NCBI RefSeq assembly: GCF_011762155.1
Contig: NZ_JAASQL010000001.1
Span: 1,488,001 to 1,552,000, forward strand
DNA from: Wenyingzhuangia heitensis
GTDB taxonomy: Bacteria > Bacteroidota > Bacteroidia > Flavobacteriales > Flavobacteriaceae
Reading direction: 5' to 3'
Length of the DNA: 64,000 nucleotides
The position numbers and the translations under genes are program-made. A model generated the notes under the pieces. That model had not been told where the DNA came from. It saw only the letters and a list, made by a program, of their open reading frames with translations, and searched no databases. Below are positions 1 through 9,090 of this stretch, in pieces; positions within the stretch are counted from its first letter, which is position 1, and every line of letters starts with the position of its first letter.

Positions 1-1
1 T

Positions 2-1738
2 GCACAAAGTGGAGGGAGTGAAATACATGTAATTGATACTGAAAAATCAGGTTGGAAATCTGCTTATGAAGCTTTAAAACCTAAAGGGAAAATAGAGCAA
101 ATTATAGACAATACTGCTAAAATAAGAAAGGATTTGGAAAATTATAAAAAGCCAAAATCGGAAAGAGATCCTTTGCCTGTTTATTTTATGACTTCTCAAA
201 CAAAAAACGGAGTCGCTAAAAAAACGGCAGATGAAATAAAATCAAAATACCAAAGTCCTGTATTTTTAGGAGGTAGTCATATGTCTCAAGCAGAAAATTG
301 GGATAGGTCTGCCATGCCAAATGAAAAGTATAAAAAGAGAAAAGACAGAAGACGAAAGTATGTGTATTCTCAAGAACAAGCAGTAGATCATATTACGAAA
401 TGGTACAAAGGAGAACCTGGAATTGCATACTGGGGAGGACATGGTAATGATCCGTACATGTTTCAATTAAGTACTACTAAAAAAATAATTGACTATGCTG
501 ATGGTAAAAAAACAGTATTAATATACCCTGAATTAGAAGATCATACGAAAGATTTTGCTTGGGTAATGGACGATTTGTTTTATCCGTTGGCAAAGTATGC
601 ACAAGGTAAAAATGCAAATATCTTTGTGCGTACCAAACATAACTTTTGGCAAGGGAATATTTACTTGCCAATGTGGGAACCTGTAATGGATGGAGGTTTT
701 TCTGAAGTTTTTGTGCCTTCTATGGAAGAGACTACGGACAAAGCCATGGATATTAGTATTGCTGGTAGAGCAGGAGTATGGGCAAGTGGAGCTTTTAATA
801 GCTGGGGAACTCGTGCAGTACCAGACAACCCAAGTTTTGATAGATCTAGACAATTTAGCAACCAAAGATTACCAAATCATTTTTTACGTCATTTGGTGTT
901 TCATATGGCTAACGGTGCTCAGTATATTAACAATTTAGCAGTAGATTCAGATTATATTAGTGTGTTGTGGGAGTTGGTAGCTAAAGGAGCTTTGTATGTA
1001 CCCAAACCGAATGAAATTGTAAGTTTTTCGCCAGTGCATTTAAGTATGATGACTCCAGATCATGAATTTATAGAAAGAGGAAGCAATGCAAAATGGTCTA
1101 CATTTTACGAAGAAAGTAAAGAGTCTTATTTTGATAATTTTGTTTTTAGTAGACAAAACGGAACTTGGCCAGCAGCAAAAGTAACTCCTTGGGATTTTTC
1201 TAGCTACGCTGGAAACGTTAAAGACCGTCGTCAAAACTTTTTACCAAATTATTCAAATGGATTGGTATTAATTACACCACCTCAAGCAGGCACATCGGCT
1301 AGTAAAACAGCTAAGAGAAAACCTTTAAAAGAGAACTTAAATCCTATTTATAAAAATATTTTAAAGGAATATTATACAGATGGTCATTATTACTATTCGG
1401 CAGACGGAACTCAAAAATACAATGCAAACGAGTATTACAAAACAATAGAAAAAGATATTAAGGAAAGCGCTAATAAATTACCGTTAACTGTTACAGGTGA
1501 TGTTGCTTGGGTGGTGGCTCAAACATCTCCTACCAATTTAAGATTAACGCTTATAGATGGAGGTTATTTAAACCCGAGTGATAAAGTTGCTACAGTAAAA
1601 TTACATACCATACAACCAAAAAGCATGACTGATATTTTAAATGGAGAAACTTTTGATACTAACAAATCAGAAATAAAAATAGAAATTCCGTGTGGAGCTT
1701 TTCGATTTATTGATATAGAATTAAAGAAAAGTTTATAG
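2..1738 (+). CDS. GH150-like (lambda-carrageenase-like) protein, C-terminal part, 5' end outside window
   Basis: The reading frame is open from base 2, so the gene starts upstream of the window; an internal TTG near 134 is not a real start because the frame before it matches the paralogue at 3388-6309 (AQSGGSEIHV against SCQSGGSQIHI). What remains is the end of the propeller domain and the whole C-terminal module. Conserved blocks seen: YWGGHGNDPY, PELEDH, SMEETTDKAMD, WGTRAVPDNP. It is the closest relative of the next GH150-like gene. By architecture shared with the full-length paralogues it is probably an endo-acting lambda-carrageenase-type hydrolase (GH150 enzymes cleave beta-1,4 links with inversion). 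The family call is by recalled architecture, not by a search. A strong terminator follows. Confidence 0.6.
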   Translation, partial: AQSGGSEIHVIDTEKSGWKSAYEALKPKGKIEQIIDNTAKIRKDLENYKKPKSERDPLPVYFMTSQTKNGVAKKTADEIKSKYQSPVFLGGSHMSQAENWDRSAMPNEKYKKRKDRRRKYVYSQEQAVDHITKWYKGEPGIAYWGGHGNDPYMFQLSTTKKIIDYADGKKTVLIYPELEDHTKDFAWVMDDLFYPLAKYAQGKNANIFVRTKHNFWQGNIYLPMWEPVMDGGFSEVFVPSMEETTDKAMDISIAGRAGVWASGAFNSWGTRAVPDNPSFDRSRQFSNQRLPNHFLRHLVFHMANGAQYINNLAVDSDYISVLWELVAKGALYVPKPNEIVSFSPVHLSMMTPDHEFIERGSNAKWSTFYEESKESYFDNFVFSRQNGTWPAAKVTPWDFSSYAGNVKDRRQNFLPNYSNGLVLITPPQAGTSASKTAKRKPLKENLNPIYKNILKEYYTDGHYYYSADGTQKYNANEYYKTIEKDIKESANKLPLTVTGDVAWVVAQTSPTNLRLTLIDGGYLNPSDKVATVKLHTIQPKSMTDILNGETFDTNKSEIKIEIPCGAFRFIDIELKKSL

Positions 1739-1760
1739 TTTTTAACAAATAACCAATAGT

Positions 1761-1798
1761 AAACAGTGTCTAAACGTAAGTTTTGACACTGTTTTTTT
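1761..1798 (+). terminator. Rho-independent terminator after first GH150-like gene
   Basis: Inverted repeat AAACAGTGTC / GACACTGTTT around a short loop, followed by a T run. It separates the partial GH150-like gene from the next unit. Confidence 0.8.
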
Positions 1799-1921
1799 AT
1801 GTGAATACATTAATTATTGAAATTAAGTCAAAAAAGTACTATGGCTTGTGATTTAGATGTTTATATTTTTTTTAATGATTTATTATTTTTATCGAATATT
1901 ACTAACTAAAAAATTATTAAA

Positions 1922-3196
1922 ATGATAAAAAAACTACTAAAATCAACAATTGTTGTTAGTTTCTTGTTTTTAGGAACAGCATTACAAGCACAAACATTTA
2001 ACTTTAATTTAGATTTACAAGATTGGGCAGTCAGTTGGGGAGCAACAAGTACGGTAACTCACGATGCTTCTGAGGGAGTGTCTGGGAGTGGTTCTTTAAA
2101 ATTAGAAAGAACAGGAGCAAATTCAAACTTTGGAATTAAAAATAACGGTTCTGGAACAGTGGTTACTGGAATAAACGCTACAACGGCTAAATTTATTAAA
2201 CTAGTTTATAAGAATGAAACCAACGGAGTAGAGTTAAGACTAGGGGGAACCAATGGAGATGAAGCCTCTATTAAACCAAATGGAGGGTCTGGAAACATTA
2301 CTTTTTCTATAGGGGCTAATTCAGATGAATATATTACTACTTATTTAGATATGAGTGATTATACTTTGTGGACAGGAGATTTAACCAATTTTTATTTAAT
2401 GGTTAGGCAAAATGAACCAGATACTGTAGGAGATGCTTTTTATTTAGATGAAATTGAATTTTTAACTTCTATGCCAGCCATTACGTATTCAGAGTTTATT
2501 AAAAACCCTGGTTTTGATGGTCCTAGTGGAACCACCCATTTGACTGGTGATAAATCTTTTGTTTCTAGAGGAGTTACATCTAGACAAGCACATGACGGAA
2601 CTCAGAGTTTGAAATTAAATTTTACAGACAATGCAGATTCTTCTTTTTGGACTTTTAGTTCTTATGAAAAAGTGTATGGAAGTGCTTTTAATGCAGGAAG
2701 CACCATTCAGGTAAAAATGTGGGTAAAAACCAATCGTGCTTCTGTAATTAATATGTCATCAAGAGTTAAATTAACCAATGGAGGTGTAGACACAGCAACC
2801 AAGCCTATAGCAAGTGTTTCTACAACTAACACAGCTATGGGATGGGAAGAGTTAACGTTTGATTTAACTTGTCCTGATGCTTTTGATGGAGTAGCTTTTT
2901 GGTTCTCTGTGAACTATAATGAAGGAAGTGCTGAGAATTTAGCAAGTGGAGATCTTGTATATGTAGACCAAATTACAGCAACTATTACAGATGCAACTTT
3001 ATCTACAACTAGCAAAAAAATAGAAGGGGCTTCTATTAATGCTACCAATGGAACAGTTTCTGTTTTGGGAGCAAATTTAGATGCTGTTTACTCAATAACA
3101 GGACAACAAGTGAATAATACAGGATTGTCTAGTGGAGTTTATATTGTTAAAATATCAAAAGGAAACTTACAAAATGCTGTAAAAGTTGTTTTGTAA
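1922..3196 (+). CDS. Secreted two-domain carbohydrate-binding-like protein with type IX secretion tail
   Basis: 424 aa. A signal peptide (MIKKLLKSTIVVSF...LQAQ) is followed by two predicted jelly-roll domains: residues about 24-185, ending in the typical FYLDEIEF strand, and about 190-360, starting FIKNPGFDG and ending VYVDQITATI as in CBM4/9-type modules. The last ~65 residues form a Por secretion (type A) sorting tail: YSITGQQVNNTG, LSSGVYIVKIS, and a final VKVVL. No catalytic motif is seen, so it is probably a surface polysaccharide-binding protein. It has its own terminator and follows a GH150-like gene, an arrangement repeated at 3388-7477. Binding specificity cannot be read from the sequence. 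Confidence 0.7.
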   Translation: MIKKLLKSTIVVSFLFLGTALQAQTFNFNLDLQDWAVSWGATSTVTHDASEGVSGSGSLKLERTGANSNFGIKNNGSGTVVTGINATTAKFIKLVYKNETNGVELRLGGTNGDEASIKPNGGSGNITFSIGANSDEYITTYLDMSDYTLWTGDLTNFYLMVRQNEPDTVGDAFYLDEIEFLTSMPAITYSEFIKNPGFDGPSGTTHLTGDKSFVSRGVTSRQAHDGTQSLKLNFTDNADSSFWTFSSYEKVYGSAFNAGSTIQVKMWVKTNRASVINMSSRVKLTNGGVDTATKPIASVSTTNTAMGWEELTFDLTCPDAFDGVAFWFSVNYNEGSAENLASGDLVYVDQITATITDATLSTTSKKIEGASINATNGTVSVLGANLDAVYSITGQQVNNTGLSSGVYIVKISKGNLQNAVKVVL

Positions 3197-3220
3197 AATT
3201 CTATTTATATAGGGTTTAAA

Positions 3221-3257
3221 AGGGAATTAACGCAAAAGCGTTAATTCCCTTTTTTTA
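3221..3257 (+). terminator. Rho-independent terminator after CBM/T9SS gene
   Basis: Perfect 13-bp stem AGGGAATTAACGC / GCGTTAATTCCCT with an AAAA loop and a following T7 run. Confidence 0.9.
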
Positions 3258-3387
3258 TGCTGTAGCCTAAAAAGTTTTTAAACACTATTTTTTGTACCAA
3301 AAAGCACATTTAATATACGTACAAAATCATCCTATTGTTATTTGCTATGTATTTTTAAATGCTGAACAATTAGTAACAACATTTTTT

Positions 3388-6309
3388 ATGAATTTAAAAA
3401 ACTACTTTTTAATATTACTTCTTTTTTTAGGTAATACATTTATGTTTTCTCAAAAAACATACAATTTTGAAGAGCAATCTGCCAATTGGCAGACAAGTCA
3501 ATCAGATCAATGGAGTTTTACAACAAGTAAATCTTATGAAGGATCAGAATCCTTAAAATATAATGTACCTGCTAATTCATCTACTAAAGAATTGGGGGCT
3601 ATTTATAGTATAGAAACCAATCATACTATTCATAAAGTTAGAACTGCTAATTTTAATAACACGACTACTATTGTTGCAAGTTCTTATGATGGAATTGTAA
3701 TGGCAGTAGGTTTTGATGGAGTTGTTCTTTGGAAAAATTCATTGTCTGGTTTTATGGTGCACGACTTATGGTGTGCCGATATTACAGGAGACGGAAATGA
3801 TGAAGTCTTAATTGCAAATGCAGACGGTACTATTTTTTGTTTAAATGCAATGGGGATTGAGCAATGGCAGTATCAAAAAAATGAAGTGCCAATGTATGCA
3901 GTTACGGTCGTTAAAAAAGAAGGAATCCCTTATGTCGTTGGAGGAAGTTTAGATTTGAATTGTTATTATTTGTCGGCAACAGGATCTTTGGTAAAAGAGC
4001 TAAAATCTGCAGATTATTCTCAAGAAAAAACATGGGGAGATACTACCGCTAAAGACTTTGTGCATTATGCAAATTTTTTAAGACCGTTAAAAAAAGATAC
4101 TACTAATGATTATTTAATAATGCATGCAAGTAACAATCCGTCTCAAGACAAAGGAGCTATTTATGTGTTTGATGTTTTAGAGGATACTCCAATTAAAAGG
4201 GTAGAAACTGAAGCTACAAGTCCTATAGGAGAATTGCGTTTTTCAGATTATAATAACGATGGAACTTCGGAAATATTGATGGGGGCATCTAATCATCAAA
4301 ATAGTGCCAATGTTTCTCGCTTAAATTTAGCAGATGACACAACCGACCAATATAAATTATCAGGATTAGGTTTTGGATATTCTGTAGTACAACCAGAATT
4401 AATTACAGATGTTTCTGCTGATAAATATATGTTTTTAGTAGGAAATCAAATGATGTTGGTGAATAAGGAATTTGATATTGCTAGCCAAGAAAAGTTACAA
4501 ACTAAGTATTCTTATTACGATATGTGGAAAAAGCCAAATTCCAATCAAATTGTTTTGGCGAGTTGCCAAAGTGGAGGAAGTCAAATTCATATTATGGATA
4601 CCGGTAATCCAGATTGGAAAACAGCCTATGAAGCCTTAATTCCAACAGGTAAAATTAAAGATATTATTGATAATACTGCTGCTGTAAGAACAAACTTGGC
4701 TTCCTATTCAAAGCCATCTACCCAAAGAGCTACAAGAGATGTGTTTTTTATGACAGAAGATACAAGTGAAGGATTGGCTAAAACTACGGCAAATAACATT
4801 CGAAATAATTACACAACTCCTATGTTTTTGGGAGGGAGTCATTTTAGCAAAACAGAAAATTGGGACAGATCTACCATGCCTAATGAAAAATATAAAAACA
4901 AAAGAGATGGTAGAAAAAATTATGTTTTAACACAGCAACAATCTATAGATATGATTACTGCTTGGTATGACGAAAGTCCTCAAGGTGATAAAGGAATTGC
5001 TTATTGGGGAGGTCACGGAAACGATCCTTACTTTTTTCAACTAGAAACAAGAAAACAAACTTTAGACTATGCCAGTGGAAAAAAAACAGTCATGATTTTT
5101 CCAGAATTAGAAGATCATTCAGATGATTTTACTTGGGTTATGAATGATTTATTTTATCCGTTAGCACAATATTCAAAAACTAGAAATGCAAATATTTTTG
5201 TAAGAACCAAACATAATTTCTGGCAAGCAAATGTCTATTTACCTATGTGGAGTGGTTTATTGTCTGGAGAGTATGCAGATGTATTTGTACCTTCTATGGA
5301 AGAAACCACTGACAAAGCTATGGATATTAGCATTGCTAGTAGAGTAGGTGTTTGGGCTAGTGGATCTGTAAATGATTGGGGAACTAGAACAGTGCCAGAC
5401 AATCCTAGTTACGATAGGTCTAGACAGTTTTGTCATCAAATGTTACCCAACCATTTTTTACGTCATTTAGTTTATCATATGGCAAATGGAGCAACATATA
5501 TTAACAACTTTGCCGTAGATCCAGATTATATGAGTATTGTTTGGGATTTGGTGGCTAAGGGAGCGTTGTTTGTGCCTAAAGCCAATGAATTATTAAGTAT
5601 ATCTCCGGTACACATTAGTATGTTAGAACCAGATGATGACTTTTTGTTAGAAGGTAGTAGTTTGAAATGGGGAACACATTATGATGAACAATTTTTGAAC
5701 AATAATCCTTTTGTCTTTAGTAGGCAAAATGCCAATTGGATGGGAGCTAAAAATACCCCTTGGGATTTTTCTAGCTATGCAGGAAACGTAAAAGACAGAA
5801 GACAAAATTACTTGCCAAATTATCCTAATGGATTGGTCTTGATTACACCACCACAAACAGGAGCTAATGCAGATGTAACGGCTCCCAGAGGTTTGTTAAA
5901 AGACAATTTGCATCCGTTATACAAAGATATTTTAAAAGAATACTTTACAGATGGACGATATTATTATTCGGCAGATGGAACACAAACATTTAATGCGGAT
6001 CAATTTTATACAACCGTTGAGGCTGATATTAAAGAAAGTGCTAAAAAAATACCATTAACTGTAAGTGGAGATGTCGCTTGGGTAGTAGCACAAACATCAC
6101 CTACCAATTTAAGACTAACAATTATTGATGGAGGTTATTTAAACCCTGAAGACAGAACAGCTTTGGTAACTTTTCAGAGTTTGTCTGCTGTAGGAATGAA
6201 AGATATTTTAGATGGGACTACTTACAATTCGTCAGGGACTGTAGAGGTTAAAATACCAAAAGGATCTTTTAGGTTTTTAGATATTACATTAAGCTCACCT
6301 TTAAATTAA
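3388..6309 (+). CDS. GH150-like (lambda-carrageenase-like) beta-propeller enzyme, copy 2
   Basis: 973 aa from the ATG at 3388, chosen because it opens directly into a signal peptide (MNLKNYFLILLLFLGNTF); the longer frame back to 3292 needs a TTG and an unlikely leader. Residues ~25-60 resemble the first strands of a CBM. Residues ~70-440 are propeller blades with FG-GAP/PQQ-like repeats (DITGDGNDEVLIANADG, DYNNDGTSEILMG). The C-terminal module (~450-973) carries YWGGHGNDPY (H543), PELED (E573, E575, D576) and SMEETTDKAMD (E638, E639), shared by all paralogues. Size and layout match the 942-residue GH150 lambda-carrageenase, predicted to have an N-terminal propeller. It is followed 7 bp later by a T9SS protein. 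A different galactanase specificity is possible. Confidence 0.65.
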   Translation: MNLKNYFLILLLFLGNTFMFSQKTYNFEEQSANWQTSQSDQWSFTTSKSYEGSESLKYNVPANSSTKELGAIYSIETNHTIHKVRTANFNNTTTIVASSYDGIVMAVGFDGVVLWKNSLSGFMVHDLWCADITGDGNDEVLIANADGTIFCLNAMGIEQWQYQKNEVPMYAVTVVKKEGIPYVVGGSLDLNCYYLSATGSLVKELKSADYSQEKTWGDTTAKDFVHYANFLRPLKKDTTNDYLIMHASNNPSQDKGAIYVFDVLEDTPIKRVETEATSPIGELRFSDYNNDGTSEILMGASNHQNSANVSRLNLADDTTDQYKLSGLGFGYSVVQPELITDVSADKYMFLVGNQMMLVNKEFDIASQEKLQTKYSYYDMWKKPNSNQIVLASCQSGGSQIHIMDTGNPDWKTAYEALIPTGKIKDIIDNTAAVRTNLASYSKPSTQRATRDVFFMTEDTSEGLAKTTANNIRNNYTTPMFLGGSHFSKTENWDRSTMPNEKYKNKRDGRKNYVLTQQQSIDMITAWYDESPQGDKGIAYWGGHGNDPYFFQLETRKQTLDYASGKKTVMIFPELEDHSDDFTWVMNDLFYPLAQYSKTRNANIFVRTKHNFWQANVYLPMWSGLLSGEYADVFVPSMEETTDKAMDISIASRVGVWASGSVNDWGTRTVPDNPSYDRSRQFCHQMLPNHFLRHLVYHMANGATYINNFAVDPDYMSIVWDLVAKGALFVPKANELLSISPVHISMLEPDDDFLLEGSSLKWGTHYDEQFLNNNPFVFSRQNANWMGAKNTPWDFSSYAGNVKDRRQNYLPNYPNGLVLITPPQTGANADVTAPRGLLKDNLHPLYKDILKEYFTDGRYYYSADGTQTFNADQFYTTVEADIKESAKKIPLTVSGDVAWVVAQTSPTNLRLTIIDGGYLNPEDRTALVTFQSLSAVGMKDILDGTTYNSSGTVEVKIPKGSFRFLDITLSSPLN

Positions 6310-6316
6310 TTTCATC

Positions 6317-7477
6317 ATGAAGAATAAAATAACACAGAACATTTTTTTGTTGAGCTTGCTGTTAACAATATCTGTTTTTGCACAAGACAAAATAAATATT
6401 TTAGATACAAATTATTACGGGTTTGAAGTCTCTTCTGGTGATGATGGTTGGTGGATGCAGCAACCCGAGAATTTTTCTATAGCAACCAATAAAGGAGCAG
6501 AAGGTTCTAGTAATAGTTTAAAATATACTAACAGCACAAGTTTTACAGGGTCTAAAAAAGCATTTGGAAGTACTACAATATCAGATATGTTAATTGATTT
6601 AGATCCAGGAACGTATACTGTTAAAGCAATGATTTGGTTAGAATCTGGTACAGATATTTCAGCAATAAAAGTGAATTTTAGAACAGATAGTCAAAATGAT
6701 ACCAATGCAGTTTTAGACTTGTCGTCCATAGTAAAAGATAAATGGGTCGCTGTTTCAGTATCCTTCACAACAACATATGCTTTTGCAAACACGAATATTA
6801 GAATTTTAATGGATTCTAGTTATGGAGGAATAGGAACTTTATATTTAGATGATTTGCAATTGTTAAAAGATATTTCAGAAGAAGTTTTAGAAATCCCTTT
6901 TCAAAGTCAAATAGAGACTACAGAAAGTGAAAATATAACTATGGATAAAGGGAGCTATAATATTAGCTTGCAGGTTTTTGTTGATGAAAACACAACTATT
7001 TCTAATTTTTATACACAAGTATTAAATCCTTGGGTAACGTTAAAATGGGATATATCATCTATAGCAAAAAATGAATGGGTTCAGTTAAGCCAAAAAATGA
7101 TTTTATCAAAAGAAGCGACAAATTCTACGTTTAGATTTCAAGTAAATAATCAACCTGAGTTTGGAGGAGGAAAAGGAACTTTTTATGTAGATGAATTAAA
7201 AATAGAAAAGGCAGAAGAAGCAGAATTATCTGTAGGAGAATTACTACCTAATAGAATTGCTTTGTTTACTCCCAATCCAACAAAAGATTATATTAACTTT
7301 AGTGGAGCTGTAGGTGCAACGGTAGAAATATATAACTCTTTAGGTAAAAAAGTAAAAGCATTTAAAATAAGTAATTTAGGACATAGAGAAAACGTTTCTA
7401 ATTTAAGCAGTGGTGTGTTTTATGTTAAAATTTATAGAGAAAAAGAAACGATTGTTAAACAATTAATTATTCATTAA
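6317..7477 (+). CDS. Secreted carbohydrate-binding-like protein with type IX secretion tail
   Basis: 386 aa. Signal peptide MKNKITQNIFLLSLLLTISVFAQ. Two jelly-roll-like regions follow (about 30-185, ending TLYLDDLQLLK, and about 195-300, ending TFYVDELKIEK). The second is shorter than a normal CBM4/9-type module and may be degraded. The final ~75 residues are a type A sorting tail (TPNPTKDYINFSG, VEIYNSLGKKV, LSSGVFYVKIY, KQLIIH). It starts 7 bp after the GH150-like gene and is surely co-transcribed with it. No catalytic residues are recognised; a surface-anchored or secreted glycan-binding partner of the preceding enzyme is the likeliest role. Confidence 0.65.
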   Translation: MKNKITQNIFLLSLLLTISVFAQDKINILDTNYYGFEVSSGDDGWWMQQPENFSIATNKGAEGSSNSLKYTNSTSFTGSKKAFGSTTISDMLIDLDPGTYTVKAMIWLESGTDISAIKVNFRTDSQNDTNAVLDLSSIVKDKWVAVSVSFTTTYAFANTNIRILMDSSYGGIGTLYLDDLQLLKDISEEVLEIPFQSQIETTESENITMDKGSYNISLQVFVDENTTISNFYTQVLNPWVTLKWDISSIAKNEWVQLSQKMILSKEATNSTFRFQVNNQPEFGGGKGTFYVDELKIEKAEEAELSVGELLPNRIALFTPNPTKDYINFSGAVGATVEIYNSLGKKVKAFKISNLGHRENVSNLSSGVFYVKIYREKETIVKQLIIH

Positions 7478-7566
7478 TATTTACCAAACTCTAATTAAAT
7501 AACAATCTGTTTACTCAGAACGACTTCAAGTAAACGCTCACGTACAAAAAAAACAATTAATACAAT

Positions 7567-7574
7567 TAATTTTG
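7567..7574 (+). promoter_or_regulatory. Candidate Bacteroidota -7 box (TAATTTTG)
   Basis: Matches TAnnTTTG about 20 bp before the sulfatase start at 7595, in the 117-bp gap after 7477. No clear TTTG -33 element is visible, so the assignment is weak. Confidence 0.25.
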
Positions 7575-7594
7575 TTTTAAGTATAAATACAAAT

Positions 7595-9055
7595 ATGAAA
7601 AAAACAATCAAGTCAGTATTATTAACAAGTGTTATTTTTTTAGCAGCCTGTAGTCCTAAAGAAAAAAAGGAAACGGTAAAAAACACAAAACCAAACATTG
7701 TGTTGTTTGTGGCCGATGATCATGGTAAAGATGCTTTGGGAAGTTATGGGAATCCAATAATTCAAACTCCTAACTTAGATAGAATGGCATCAGAAGGTGT
7801 CCGTTTTAACAATGCTTATTGTACTAGTGCTAGTTGTGCAGCAAGTAGATCTGTAATTTTAACAGGAAAATTTGGTCATGCAACAGGTTCTTATGGTCAC
7901 GTTCACGATTACCATCACTTTAGTACGTATGATAATGTAAAGTCTTTACCTGTTTTGTTAGAAAAAGCAGGTTATGAAACGGCTAGAATTGGTAAATACC
8001 ATGTAGCTCCAGAAAAAGTATATCATTTTAATACTGTTTTAAAAGCTGACCCTAGAAGTACGCTAGAAATGGCAGATGCTTGTGTAGATGTTATCCAATC
8101 AGAAAAACCATTTTTCTTGTATTTCTGTACCGATGATCCACATAGAGGACATCCATTTGTTTCTGAACCTTGGAATTTGCCCAATACGTTTGGAAATAAA
8201 ACAGAACCTTACCCAGGAGAAAATCAAATTGTATACGATCCTAATGATGTAGTTGTCCCCGATTTTTTACCAGATACTAAAGAAAGTAGAGAAGAAATTG
8301 CTCAATATTACCAAAGTATTTCTAGAATAGATCAAGGTTTTGGTCGATTGATGACTCATTTAAAAGAAGCAGGAAAGATGAATAATACAATTGTTTTTTA
8401 CATTTCGGACAACGGAATGGCTTTTCCTGGTGCAAAAACAACGGTTTATGAACCAGGAATTCAACTACCTTGTATTATTAAAGATCCTACCAAAAAAGGA
8501 AATAAAGGTGGTGTGAATAATGCTAAGATTTCTTGGGTAGACTTAACACCAACTATTTTAGATATGGCTAATGTTCCGTTTGATACAAAAGAATTTCACG
8601 GAAAATCTTTCAACGCTATTATAGAACAAGAAAATCCAAAAGGTTGGGATGAGGTTTATGCATCACACACGTTTCATGAAATTACCATGTATTACCCTAT
8701 GAAAGTAGCAATAGAGGGTAAGTATAAATTGATATGGAATATAGCCTGGCAGTTAGATTATCCTTTTGCTTCAGATTTATGGGCATCTTCTACTTGGCAA
8801 AGTGTGTATAGAAACCATTCAAAAATGTATGGGAACAAAACAGTAGAAGAGTATTTAAAACATGCCGAATTTGAATTGTTTGATTTGGAAAAAGATGCAG
8901 GAGAAACCAACAATTTGGCCGATAAAAAAGAGTATCAAGAAGTATTAAAACACATGAAGGCAAAGCTGAAAAAGTTTCAGTTAGAAACAAGAGATCCTTG
9001 GTTAATTATGTGGGATCATGACAATACTTTACAAGGAACAGGAGTAGATTTATAA
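7595..9055 (+). CDS. S1 family sulfatase, lipoprotein, with CAASR active-site motif
   Basis: 486 aa. Lipoprotein signal with lipobox LAAC (Cys19), so probably membrane-anchored and periplasm- or surface-facing. The alkaline-phosphatase-like fold starts at NIVLFVADDHG (metal-binding Asp pair). The formylglycine Cys is C81 in CAASR; the usual Pro is replaced by Ala, a variant tolerated in some sulfatases. The second metal site is ISDNGMAFPGAK, and the C-terminal subdomain has FELFDLEKDAGETNNL. The pattern is closest to sulfamidase/heparan-sulfatase-like S1 proteins and shares SDxGMxFP with the sulfatase at 44432. Its likely job is removal of one sulfate position from galactan oligosaccharides; the exact position is unknown. 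It lies 35 bp upstream of the FAD oxidoreductase. Confidence 0.85.
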   Translation: MKKTIKSVLLTSVIFLAACSPKEKKETVKNTKPNIVLFVADDHGKDALGSYGNPIIQTPNLDRMASEGVRFNNAYCTSASCAASRSVILTGKFGHATGSYGHVHDYHHFSTYDNVKSLPVLLEKAGYETARIGKYHVAPEKVYHFNTVLKADPRSTLEMADACVDVIQSEKPFFLYFCTDDPHRGHPFVSEPWNLPNTFGNKTEPYPGENQIVYDPNDVVVPDFLPDTKESREEIAQYYQSISRIDQGFGRLMTHLKEAGKMNNTIVFYISDNGMAFPGAKTTVYEPGIQLPCIIKDPTKKGNKGGVNNAKISWVDLTPTILDMANVPFDTKEFHGKSFNAIIEQENPKGWDEVYASHTFHEITMYYPMKVAIEGKYKLIWNIAWQLDYPFASDLWASSTWQSVYRNHSKMYGNKTVEEYLKHAEFELFDLEKDAGETNNLADKKEYQEVLKHMKAKLKKFQLETRDPWLIMWDHDNTLQGTGVDL

Positions 9056-9090
9056 AAATAAAACAAACATATTTTAGAAAGATATATATC

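Noticed and set aside
3292-3387. Upstream extension of the GH150-like copy 2 reading frame
   Set aside because: It needs a TTG start and gives no signal peptide; the ATG at 3388 starts a clean signal sequence.
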